Assembly: GCA_017398625.1 (NCBI GenBank)
Contig: JAFQFP010000017.1
Coordinates: 1 to 39,081 of the forward strand
Length of the DNA: 39,081 bases
DNA from: Oscillospiraceae bacterium
GTDB taxonomy: Bacteria; Bacillota; Clostridia; Oscillospirales; Oscillospiraceae
Direction of reading: 5' to 3'
A model generated the notes under the pieces. The model was not told where the DNA came from, made no database searches, and worked only from the letters and a program-made list of their open reading frames with translations. The stretch's first letter is position 1, and each line of letters starts with the position of its first letter. Of the stretch, positions 31,003 through 38,219 are shown piece by piece. The position numbers and the translations under genes were made by a program.

Positions 31003-31851
31003 TTACTTCACATGGATGTAATACTCCGTGTACCGGAAGGCACCCTCGCAGTACACATCCCACGCTTCGAGGGAGTATTCTCCGGGAGGGCAGGAGTGGA
31101 ACAGGTTGGTGATCTGACTGCTTCGCCATGGCCAGAAGCTGTATGCGTTTACATCTTTCGGTATGGTCAGGTTTACGGTCACCAGCGGTTTGCCGTCTGC
31201 CCTTGTTACGGGCTTGCCGTCCCGCCATGTCTGCGGGTCATCCCCGATGGCGTTGTAGAGGGTGTATTGCATCCGGCGGGTCTCATAGAGGTTTCGCACG
31301 AACATATACTCTTTGCCGCCGGAGGTGAAGTGTCTTGCTTCGGGGGCAGGCATCTCCGGCTGATCCAGCAGGCTCCAGTCGCAGGTCGGCTCCGGCAAGG
31401 CTCCGGTTTCTTCCGAGGCGAACATACTGTTTTGGTACTTGCTCACGTCGGTGATCTCGTACACATACCCATCCGAGCAGGTGATCTTATCGCCCACCTT
31501 CGGTTCGGGCATGCGTTCTGCTTGACTGTAGCCTGCCTTTGGCTGTGCCGCCGCAGCATTCTGGGTGGTCTGGGGTGCGGCTCCGGTGTAGGGACTGTCG
31601 CTGTCGATCTGTACCGCGCCGTCCCAATATACATTGAAGCCAACCGCCTCGCCGATGTCACGCAGCTTCACATAGTTGTTGCCGTTGATGGCGTATGCCT
31701 CCATCTGGATCTGCTGTCCATCCAGGTAGATGGCCTGGTTGCTGGGCAGGGCTTGCAGGTACTCCACCGCGGCGTGTGCGGCGGGACCGGACATCGCCAT
31801 GCCGACAAGGATGCCCGCGGCCAAGGGAAGGATGTTTTTCTTTCTGCTCAT
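31003..31851 (-). CDS. Secreted protein with copper-amine-oxidase-like N-terminal (stalk) domain
   Basis: This 282-aa protein has a signal peptide (about residues 1-28, ending AHAA). It then has a Cu_amine_oxidN1-type domain (about 35-85, AIYLDGQQIQMEAYAINGNNYVKLRDIGEAVGF), which in clostridia is a common non-enzymatic cell-surface module. An Ala/Gln-rich linker and a Trp/Cys-containing C-terminal domain follow. AGGAGG precedes the ATG. It is encoded between the sortase gene and the adhesin and is probably an envelope accessory to this surface module. The precise role is unknown. Confidence 0.75.
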   Translation of the reverse strand: MSRKKNILPLAAGILVGMAMSGPAAHAAVEYLQALPSNQAIYLDGQQIQMEAYAINGNNYVKLRDIGEAVGFNVYWDGAVQIDSDSPYTGAAPQTTQNAAAAQPKAGYSQAERMPEPKVGDKITCSDGYVYEITDVSKYQNSMFASEETGALPEPTCDWSLLDQPEMPAPEARHFTSGGKEYMFVRNLYETRRMQYTLYNAIGDDPQTWRDGKPVTRADGKPLVTVNLTIPKDVNAYSFWPWRSSQITNLFHSCPPGEYSLEAWDVYCEGAFRYTEYYIHVK

Positions 31852-31899
31852 AGTTCGTTCCTCCTATTTTCAATTGTTTTGTGGTCTTTTTGCAACCTA

Positions 31900-31928
31900 A
31901 ACATATCGAAAGAGAAGGAACAAGTCGA
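31900..31928 (-). promoter_or_regulatory. Weak candidate promoter before the stalk-protein gene
   Basis: Read on the minus strand: TCGACT, a 17-bp spacer and TATGTT, with four of six matches in each box. It lies in the 127-bp gap after the sortase stop, about 50 bases before the start at 31851. Confidence 0.25.
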
Positions 31929-31978
31929 GCGAAACATTCAATTAAGATGGAGAAATACAAGCCCCAAAACGAAGCATA

Positions 31979-32785
31979 TTACACAACCTGTCGAGCCTGC
32001 ACGCACCAACGGTACTGGCTCTGATTACGGACGCAGGTATAAAGGGTCAGCAGGTTGTCCGTGGAGGAGGCCAGCGCGCTCGTATCGGTCTCACTGACCT
32101 TGGATACGGAGTACACCTCATAAGTTCTGGTGCCCAGCTTCGTGGTCAGGGTGATCCTGTCGCCAAGCTCCAGCGTGTGGATCTCGCCGAAGTAGCTGTT
32201 GGCACCTCGGTTATGAGCCGCTAATGCCACATTGCCATCCCAGATAGAGGTTTCGGTGAAATGGCCCACGCCTTTGGCGAGAGTGGAGCTACCGGTACCC
32301 TGATAGATCCTGACCGACAAATCCAGCTCCGGGATCTTCAGCGTGCCGAGATGACCACCGGAATAGTAAAGGTCACTGGTCACTTCGGTATATCCGGTAT
32401 AGCTGATCATGGGATTGCCGGGATTGTAAATATCATCTGCCGAATAGGTCGGGAAGATGATATTTCCTCCGGTCCCGTTGATGATGGCCCCGCTTCCCGC
32501 GGCAGTGGCGGGAGCCAGATTGGGAGTCAGGTAGAATCCGGTGTTCAGCGCATCGGCACTGGCACTTCCGAAGCCGGGAGGGATGAGAGCTGCGTTCTTG
32601 CTCACATCCTCATTTTTCATGGCTCCACCGTCTGCCGTATGCACCACTTCGATGGAGGTGGGCGTGCCGTAGTCAGGATCGCCGACACCGTCGATGCTGT
32701 AGGACATGGGTCCTGCCGCGCTTGCGGTCACGGCGAGGGAGGCCATCAGACTGGCCATCAGAAGGGTTGTGATCAGTTTCTTCAT
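31979..32785 (-). CDS. Secreted sortase-family transpeptidase
   Basis: This 268-aa protein has an N-terminal signal peptide (about residues 1-24) rather than the usual membrane anchor, and a Gly/Ala/Asn-rich spacer. The sortase domain contains LGTLKIPELDLSVRIYQG (147-164), catalytic His191 (ALAAHNRG), LELGDRITL (206-214), Cys251 (LLTLYTC) and an Arg at 259 or 265. The class looks closest to D/E by the LKIPxLxL and HNRG pattern. It is very probably the enzyme that acts on the LPRTG-ending adhesin encoded 1.1 kb downstream. The start overlaps the upstream stop by 4 bases. Strongly supported family. Confidence 0.9.
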   Translation of the reverse strand: MKKLITTLLMASLMASLAVTASAAGPMSYSIDGVGDPDYGTPTSIEVVHTADGGAMKNEDVSKNAALIPPGFGSASADALNTGFYLTPNLAPATAAGSGAIINGTGGNIIFPTYSADDIYNPGNPMISYTGYTEVTSDLYYSGGHLGTLKIPELDLSVRIYQGTGSSTLAKGVGHFTETSIWDGNVALAAHNRGANSYFGEIHTLELGDRITLTTKLGTRTYEVYSVSKVSETDTSALASSTDNLLTLYTCVRNQSQYRWCVQARQVV

Positions 32786-33762
32786 TCCGTATCATCCTCG
32801 CTTTCGTCAGTTTCCCGGCGGCGCTTCATGAAAAGAGCGATGCCGATACCACCGCCAGCCGCGGCGATCACGGCCAGAGGCACCAGCAATACGGCCCAAT
32901 TGAAGGACGCGGGCGCGTCGCCGGGTTCCTGCACGGGAGAATCGGTGGGGGCGATGTCCTCCAGAGGCGCTTCCTCCACAGGGGCGATGCGGACACCCTC
33001 GAAGATGGCCACATACCGCACCTTGTTCAAGGCGATGCGGCTGACGGTACCACTGTACTCCGCCGTTACGGTGTAGCCCTTGACATAGCTGCTGGTTTTG
33101 CTTCCGGTATAGGTGGCAACAGCGGTGTACCGGTCAGTCAGGGCATAACCATCCACAGTCGCCGTATTGTCGCTCTGCCACTCGATGTTCTGCAAGGTCA
33201 GCGTCTTGCCGTCCTGCTCGATGGTCTTGGGGATGAACTGTGTGTCCTGGTCTGACAGGTTGGGATAGGAGCGGGTGGCGCTGATCTCCTTGGTGGTGCT
33301 GCCGTAGCCGGATACCTCCACCTGCACGGACTCCAGACGCAGGGTCAGCGTGCCGGTAAAGCCATCCTCGGTGATGAACTCCTTCTTCTCAGGCAGTACG
33401 GACAGCACTGTGGCCATGTCCTTGCTCTTGCTGGCCACAGACACGGTTTCGGTGTGCAGACGCTCCTCATATTCGGGAAGCTCCTGCTTGAGCAGGTCGG
33501 TCATGGTGTAGTGGAAACCGTCCTGTTCAAAGTCGCTGCGGGGAATGCCCGCGGGATCGTCCTCCGGGCCGAGGTCGTAATACTTACGCAGCTCGGTCCC
33601 GTCATCGCTCTGGGCGACATAGGTGGGATAGCAGATCTCCGGCACTTCGGGTTCAGTCACGCTGAGAAGAGGCTCATCGGGACTGGCGGCGAAGGCAGAG
33701 GTGGACATCGCCATCGTCATGGCGAGTGCCAAAAGGCAAAGACTGATTTTTCTGGGCTTCAT
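32782..33762 (-). CDS. Exported C-terminally anchored membrane protein, unknown
   Basis: This 326-aa protein has a signal peptide (about residues 1-26, ending AFAA), an extracellular region with beta-rich segments, and a Pro/Asp-rich stalk. A C-terminal transmembrane helix (about 287-311) with a following KRRR stop-transfer and acidic tail completes it. There is no LPxTG. The gene overlaps the sortase gene (ATGA), so the two are translated together. It may be a scaffold or partner for the sortase and adhesin. No family recognised. GAGGAGG precedes the ATG. Confidence 0.75.
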   Translation of the reverse strand: MKPRKISLCLLALAMTMAMSTSAFAASPDEPLLSVTEPEVPEICYPTYVAQSDDGTELRKYYDLGPEDDPAGIPRSDFEQDGFHYTMTDLLKQELPEYEERLHTETVSVASKSKDMATVLSVLPEKKEFITEDGFTGTLTLRLESVQVEVSGYGSTTKEISATRSYPNLSDQDTQFIPKTIEQDGKTLTLQNIEWQSDNTATVDGYALTDRYTAVATYTGSKTSSYVKGYTVTAEYSGTVSRIALNKVRYVAIFEGVRIAPVEEAPLEDIAPTDSPVQEPGDAPASFNWAVLLVPLAVIAAAGGGIGIALFMKRRRETDESEDDTE

Positions 33763-33778
33763 TGGATTTTCCTCCTCG

Positions 33779-34162
33779 TTACATATTCATGCTCATCCCC
33801 ATGGCGGGGGCGGCGGACTGCTCCTGCTGGCGCTGCTGGAGCATGGAGAGTTCCTGCTGGTAGGCGCCAAGCACCGTCTGATCGAACTCCTGCTTGAACT
33901 CCTTGGTGCAGGGGAAGCAGATGTCCTTGTAGCTGTCGCCAGACTTGTAGTCAGGCATGGCTACATAGGGGCCGTTTTTTCCATCCATGACCCGGATGCC
34001 GCGAATGGCGAAGCAGCCGTTCAGGTTAGCGGTGGCGTTGGCCAGCACATTGCCCTGGGTCTTGATGGAGTGGATGCGGACGTCCACATGGATGGGCGGG
34101 TACTGCGGCGCGGGGGCTTTGTCCTGCGCGGGGGCAGGAGCAGGGGTTTTGCTCTGTTTCAT
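33779..34162 (-). CDS. SpoVG-like protein
   Basis: This 127-aa protein has a Pro/Ala/Lys-rich N-terminus, then a SpoVG fold (residues about 26-105) with VRIHSIKTQGNVLANATANL, FAIRGIRVMDGKNGPYVAMP and a following FPCTKEFKQ. SpoVG proteins bind nucleic acids and regulate gene expression in Firmicutes; copies on ICEs are common. The C-terminus is Gln-rich and ends in GMSMNM. AAGGAGG precedes the ATG. It lies in a tight leftward series with the YodL- and DUF3849-like genes. Confidence 0.88.
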   Translation of the reverse strand: MKQSKTPAPAPAQDKAPAPQYPPIHVDVRIHSIKTQGNVLANATANLNGCFAIRGIRVMDGKNGPYVAMPDYKSGDSYKDICFPCTKEFKQEFDQTVLGAYQQELSMLQQRQQEQSAAPAMGMSMNM

Positions 34163-34177
34163 GGTGTTTTTTCCTCC

Positions 34178-34798
34178 TTATAATTTTTGAGCGTGCCACT
34201 CTTTCGTGCGGCACGCTAACTGCTCATATTCCCAGGGGGTGACTTCCAATGTGACGATGGCCCCATTTTTCATGATACCCTCCACCACATAATGCAGAAC
34301 AAGAGGCAATGTAGGGCGAGGCCACTTCAGTGCGTCAGGCGGCACCAGTCCCTGGCCTGCCACATAGACCCAGCGGATGCTGGCGGGATCGCAGGATCGG
34401 AGCTTGAGTCCCTTGAAGCGTTTGGACAGCTTCTTTCCTGTGGGGATGGGGATGATCCGCTCCTTTTCCATGAGGTATCTCAGCCGCAGCATGGCGATGC
34501 ATTCCCGTTCCGCTTCCGCGACTTCCGGTACCTTGCACCACAGGGGGAAGCTCCTGTAGTCTGCGGCCAGCACATCCTCGCCCTCTTTATCATCCGGGAA
34601 GAGAGGCTGACACCGGACCAGCTCCAGCACCCGGACACCGTCCGTTACACCCAATGTCTTGATGCCGCGGGGCGACATGGTACGGTACTGCGCCAGAGCC
34701 TTGTCCAAACTCAGGAAGTGGCGGATACGCCAACCGGTAATGCCCTTGGGATCGTGGCTCAGGCGCATATCGTCGATGGTATAGTAGGAAATTTTCAT
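34178..34798 (-). CDS. YodL-like domain protein
   Basis: This 206-aa protein starts with a short region and then a YodL-like segment (about residues 20-60) with HFLSLDKALAQYRTM and GIKTLGVTDGVRVLEL, a domain frequent in clostridial ICE cargo. The rest is basic and contains a PTGKKLSKRFKGLKLR patch that could bind nucleic acid. GGAGTGATC precedes the ATG, 4 bases after the DUF3849 stop. Molecular function is unknown. Confidence 0.65.
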   Translation of the reverse strand: MKISYYTIDDMRLSHDPKGITGWRIRHFLSLDKALAQYRTMSPRGIKTLGVTDGVRVLELVRCQPLFPDDKEGEDVLAADYRSFPLWCKVPEVAEAERECIAMLRLRYLMEKERIIPIPTGKKLSKRFKGLKLRSCDPASIRWVYVAGQGLVPPDALKWPRPTLPLVLHYVVEGIMKNGAIVTLEVTPWEYEQLACRTKEWHAQKL

Positions 34799-34802
34799 AT
34801 GA

Positions 34803-35540
34803 TCACTCCATTGTCATGCCGCCCATAACGGGACCGGCAGTTTGTTCCTGCTGTGCGGGGCGAAGCTCATCCAGCTTGCTCTGCGCCCATGCAGGGAGGT
34901 GCTGTTCGTCCAGAATACCGATGAAGTCCTCACGATTCCAGCGGGTATGCTCTCCATCACCGAGACAGGTGGCGTACACCGCTCTGCCTGCGGCAGTGGG
35001 ACTGCAGCCGAATCCACCACCTGCCAGCCAGAGCTGATTTTCGGGAGCCCAATAGGATTCCTTCAGCGTGTAGGGACTCATGACCAGCACTTTGCCCTCC
35101 AGTTCCTGTCCGGTCATGGTGGTGCAGTGGGTGCGGTCGAACATCTGGAGCTGCTCCTGTTCCTTCCGAAACTGATTCACAAAGCCATCCAGCACGGCGG
35201 GATGGCTCTGTACGGTGAAGTCGTGGTTCCGGTCGCTCTGGGGGATGAAGGTGGAGGCGGCCCATTCCTTATTCTGCGGGCTGAATCTCCCATCTTCCTT
35301 TTTCTGCTGTAGGGTAGCGGCCAGCACCCATCCTACACGCTTGAAGCCGTACTCCTCGATGACACTCCTGGCGCAGTCTTGATCCAGATGCATCCCGTCA
35401 AAGCCTTTTCGGATGGCATCTTCAACGGCCTCTTTGCAGAGGATATTCTGCTTGTGGCTCATACGCCAATCCTCCAGTTCATTGTTCCGTCTGGCCTCGG
35501 AGATGGAGCCGAGATAGAGATAGGCGTGATCTTTAGGCAT
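34803..35540 (-). CDS. DUF3849-family protein
   Basis: This 245-aa protein has an N-terminal DUF3849 domain (about residues 5-100): LYLGSISEARRNNELEDWRM, NILCKEAVEDAIRKGFDGMH and GWVLAATLQQKKEDGRFSP. The C-terminal half is different, with KVLVMSPYTLKESYWAPENQ. It ends in a Gln-rich tail and GGMTME. The ATG at 35540 overlaps the upstream stop by 8 bases with AGGGTGAT before it; an in-frame GTG at 35549 is the alternative. The family is known only from clostridial mobile-element cargo, without a defined function. Confidence 0.8.
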   Translation of the reverse strand: MPKDHAYLYLGSISEARRNNELEDWRMSHKQNILCKEAVEDAIRKGFDGMHLDQDCARSVIEEYGFKRVGWVLAATLQQKKEDGRFSPQNKEWAASTFIPQSDRNHDFTVQSHPAVLDGFVNQFRKEQEQLQMFDRTHCTTMTGQELEGKVLVMSPYTLKESYWAPENQLWLAGGGFGCSPTAAGRAVYATCLGDGEHTRWNREDFIGILDEQHLPAWAQSKLDELRPAQQEQTAGPVMGGMTME

Positions 35541-36030
35541 CGGGATCACCCTGTTTCAGCAGGTCGACTGCCGCATTGAGGGAAACCGCCGCCTGGAACA
35601 GAAACTGAGCGAGTGCGTGTTCCTTCATTTCGTTGGACTCATCGTCCTCCTCGGCCGCGGTGATCAGCACGGCGCCGTCGCTGACCTGGACGTGCAGGAT
35701 CTTGCCCAAGATGCCCGCATCTTCAAAGGCCTCAGCGGGGATGGGAATGTTGTCCTCCTCGTCGAAGTCATCGTCACATTCGTCATCGCACTCCTCATCG
35801 ATATGCTCCGCGAATCCGCACATCGTGTCAGAGGTCAGACTGTTGACCAGCCGCATCAGGCTGATCACCGTTTTCATCTTCTCCACAGGAGGCATCTTCT
35901 CCTTGTGCAAAACGAGGACATTGTCCAAAGTCTGCATCTCCAGAGCGTCCTCGTTCTCAAGGCCACTCAGGATCAGGGCGGCGGGCTGGATGACGGCCTT
36001 GCCGTCGTTGGTGTACTTGATAAAAGTCAT
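35533..36030 (-). CDS. AbrB-like acidic protein, unknown function
   Basis: This 165-aa protein's first about 45 residues (KYTNDGKAVIQPAALILSGL, then LEMQTLDNVLVLHKEKM) have the strand pattern of an AbrB/MazE-type swapped-hairpin domain. A very acidic central run (D/E-rich, about 78-93) and a helical C-terminal half follow. It could be a transition-state-type regulator or antitoxin, but no toxin is adjacent. It lies 3 bases after the Dam-like methyltransferase stop in the same operon. Confidence 0.6.
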   Translation of the reverse strand: MTFIKYTNDGKAVIQPAALILSGLENEDALEMQTLDNVLVLHKEKMPPVEKMKTVISLMRLVNSLTSDTMCGFAEHIDEECDDECDDDFDEEDNIPIPAEAFEDAGILGKILHVQVSDGAVLITAAEEDDESNEMKEHALAQFLFQAAVSLNAAVDLLKQGDPDA

Positions 36031-36033
36031 TTT

Positions 36034-37017
36034 TTATTCCTCCATGTTGTTATTTGGGGTTTCAGGTTCGTGGATCAGGGTGTAGCGTCCGTCCTCCTCG
36101 TCTGCGATGGACAGGTTGAACATACTGAGCTGCCAGTTCCTCACAGACTCCAGAGTTCGGGGGTCATAGTTGGTGATGACGATCTCCTCGTACTCGCTTC
36201 CGGCCTTCTGGGACATACTGTTGGGCCGTGTGGTGTAGAAGATATAGAACTCCTTGTACAGCTCAACGATGTAGTCGCAGTAGTTGTAGGACACCATCAC
36301 ATGGCCTTCACACTTCAGAAGCGCATCGTGGAGCCGCTGGTGATCCTCCTTGGGAAATTCAACAGCATAGCAGCCTTCCGCTTCGAAGTAGGGCGGGTCG
36401 CAATAGAAAAAGGCATCCCCACGGTCATACTGCCGGATGAGGTCAACACAGTCCTTGTTTTCAACGATGACCTCGGCCAGCCTGCGGGAGCACTCCCATA
36501 TCAGGTGAAAGAAGCGCCGTATGTCACAGACTTTGCCTCCAAAGGATTTGGCACCACCGCTGAAGCTGTATCGGATGAGCTTGTAGTAATCAGCGGCACG
36601 GCGCACATCGCCGCGGGGCGCACGCTCCAGCATCAGCCGCTTGATGGCTTCCGCTTCCGGTGGCTCCAGGTATACTTCCGTCAGTTCCAGTTCCTCTTTC
36701 AGATAGTCATCCGTAAACTCCTCTTTGGAGAAGAACTTGTACAGCACATTGAAATCGTCACGGGAATTCAAGGGAAGGAAGCCGAGTTCACGGAGCAGAG
36801 CCATGGTTCTGTTCTTTACGCAGCAGAAGAGATTGGTCAGGTCGCTGTTGAAGTCGTTGTATACCTCCATGCATCCCCGCTGGATAGGACGGCTCAATGT
36901 CACCGTTCCGCTCCCGCCGAATACATCTATGAAGCGGGAGTACCGCAATGGCGACAGCCTGTGGATCAACCAGAGCAGTTTGCCTTTACCACCGACCCAG
37001 GGGATGAAGCTTCTCAA
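36034..37017 (-). CDS. Dam/D12-class adenine-N6 DNA methyltransferase
   Basis: This 327-aa protein contains the D12-class motifs: X (PWVGGKGKLL, residues about 6-15), I (DVFGGSGTV, about 31-39) and the catalytic IV DPPY (207-210), plus EYEEIVITNY near the end. It would methylate adenine in a short site and protect the element from host restriction or regulate it. The start is a TTG at 37017 whose TTGA overlaps the stop of the upstream winged-helix gene, with GGCGGTGATG upstream. No cognate nuclease is adjacent. The family assignment is firm. Confidence 0.92.
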   Translation of the reverse strand: MRSFIPWVGGKGKLLWLIHRLSPLRYSRFIDVFGGSGTVTLSRPIQRGCMEVYNDFNSDLTNLFCCVKNRTMALLRELGFLPLNSRDDFNVLYKFFSKEEFTDDYLKEELELTEVYLEPPEAEAIKRLMLERAPRGDVRRAADYYKLIRYSFSGGAKSFGGKVCDIRRFFHLIWECSRRLAEVIVENKDCVDLIRQYDRGDAFFYCDPPYFEAEGCYAVEFPKEDHQRLHDALLKCEGHVMVSYNYCDYIVELYKEFYIFYTTRPNSMSQKAGSEYEEIVITNYDPRTLESVRNWQLSMFNLSIADEEDGRYTLIHEPETPNNNMEE

Positions 37018-37355
37018 AAATCATCACCGCCTTCCAGCAGGAGGGCGATCTGTCTGCTGTCTGGAAACCGCTTTGCCAGTGCTTTGGTCAGGCCGCGTTC
37101 CGCATGGGCGATCTTCTTGATGCGGCTTCGGAGCTGCCGGATGGTGCGTTGGAGTTCTTCTTCCGTTTCAGCGTAGTAATAGCCATAGTCGAAGCTGCAA
37201 ATGGGATGGCCCTCACCACGCAGGCGATTGATGATCCGCCGGAGGTCGGGGCCGCGGATATCAAATGCACGCTCCAGCTCACGGCTGGACACCGCACAGG
37301 CTTCTCCAAGGTGATAATCCTCGAGGTGTTTTGCAATGGTTTCGTCCAGTGCCAT
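37014..37355 (-). CDS. Winged-helix DNA-binding protein
   Basis: This 113-aa protein has a winged-helix-like N-terminal half (about residues 5-60, with VSSRELERAFDIRGPDLRRI and a following beta wing GHPICSFDYGYYYAE). A basic coiled helical region follows (RQLRSRIKKIAHAERGL). Such proteins often precede Dam-like genes in phage and ICE modules. AAAGGAG precedes the ATG at 37355. It may regulate the methyltransferase operon or bind replication DNA; the target is unknown. Confidence 0.75.
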   Translation of the reverse strand: MALDETIAKHLEDYHLGEACAVSSRELERAFDIRGPDLRRIINRLRGEGHPICSFDYGYYYAETEEELQRTIRQLRSRIKKIAHAERGLTKALAKRFPDSRQIALLLEGGDDF

Positions 37356-37392
37356 GGTTTCTCCTTTCCGGGGTCTACCCGAAAAAGAGCGC

Positions 37393-37435
37393 AAAAAAAG
37401 AAGGGGCCGTTGTCCCTTTTCGGGTACGGCCCCTT
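37393..37435 (-). terminator. Rho-independent terminator after the 122-aa gene
   Basis: On the minus strand, AAGGGGCCGT pairs with ACGGCCCCTT and is followed by C and seven T. It lies 16 bases after the stop of the 37451-37819 gene and about 38 bases before the start of the winged-helix gene, which leaves no obvious room for a promoter. Confidence 0.85.
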
Positions 37436-37450
37436 GTTATCATGTTAGGT

Positions 37451-37819
37451 TCAGCTGAAGGTCATGTCATGCTGGCTGAGTTGGTTACAGTAATCATTCA
37501 CTTCCTGGTCGCTGGGACAGAAGACCTCTTTCGGCTCTGCTCCACCCATCTGCATCGGTGCAAGATGAGTAAGGACTTGCGACAGTCGCTCTTTGTCTGG
37601 GCAGGTATCGATAAAGGTTCCAATGGTGTTTAACACCAGCATGTCCATACGATCTGTAAGGATGATTTGGTCAGCATCGGGAAAACGCATAAGGAACGAT
37701 GCGATATTCTCCGGGGTCCCATCGAACCAATACTTTTCCCGCTGACCATCTCTGTAGACATATCCAAGCGTTACAGAGGTGCTGTCCAGCAGAGACTGAA
37801 TCTGATCGTTGTCTGCCAT
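37451..37819 (-). CDS. Uncharacterised 122-aa protein with Met tail
   Basis: This soluble acidic protein has a beta-rich N-terminal half (VTLGYVYRDGQREKYWFDGT), a helix and strand around RFPDADQIILTDRMDMLVLN, and a C-terminal tail ending in DMTFS, as in the 347-aa protein by oriT. AAAGGAG precedes the ATG at 37819; the ATG at 37828 is too close to it. It is the last gene before a strong terminator. No family recognised. Confidence 0.7.
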   Translation of the reverse strand: MADNDQIQSLLDSTSVTLGYVYRDGQREKYWFDGTPENIASFLMRFPDADQIILTDRMDMLVLNTIGTFIDTCPDKERLSQVLTHLAPMQMGGAEPKEVFCPSDQEVNDYCNQLSQHDMTFS

Positions 37820-37838
37820 ACCGTTCATCTCCTTTCTG

Positions 37839-38204
37839 TCAAGATAAGTGCTGAGTTTGGCCCCAGGCGGGTGCTACCGGGAGAAGGTCTGCAATCTCGG
37901 CAAGAATGCTTTCTCTATCTCCACGGGCAGAGCAGCCTTCATGGTTGTGCTTCTCTATGAAGGAAGGCGGAATATCCTTTGTGTGTAGTGTAAAGCCTTC
38001 GCCATCCTTTTCGAGAAGGTGCATCAGGTTCGCTGAATTATCCATAGACAAGGGCAGATGATCCATTATGCCGCTCAGAGTGTCGTGATGCTCTAAGCTC
38101 CCGGACAGGATTTCGCCGATCTCGTTTTCCGGCAAATCCACAGCCCAGACCGTAAAATCATCGTAATCATCTCGATATAGGAAGATGGCCTGTCTGTATT
38201 TCAT
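37839..38204 (-). CDS. Uncharacterised 121-aa protein
   Basis: This soluble acidic protein has an N-terminal strand-rich part (MKYRQAIFLYRDDYDDFTVW) and a His-rich middle. It ends in GQTQHLS, which only faintly resembles the Met-rich tails. GGAGGTGG precedes the ATG at 38204. It lies 19 bases before the 122-aa gene and 15 bases after the next upstream stop. I do not recognise a family. Confidence 0.65.
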   Translation of the reverse strand: MKYRQAIFLYRDDYDDFTVWAVDLPENEIGEILSGSLEHHDTLSGIMDHLPLSMDNSANLMHLLEKDGEGFTLHTKDIPPSFIEKHNHEGCSARGDRESILAEIADLLPVAPAWGQTQHLS

Positions 38205-38219
38205 GCTGACCACCTCCGT

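Noticed and set aside
35617-37176. Long plus-strand frame opposite the Dam-like and AbrB-like genes
   Set aside because: The opposite strand encodes clear DPPY and PWVGGKG motifs; this frame is a shadow.
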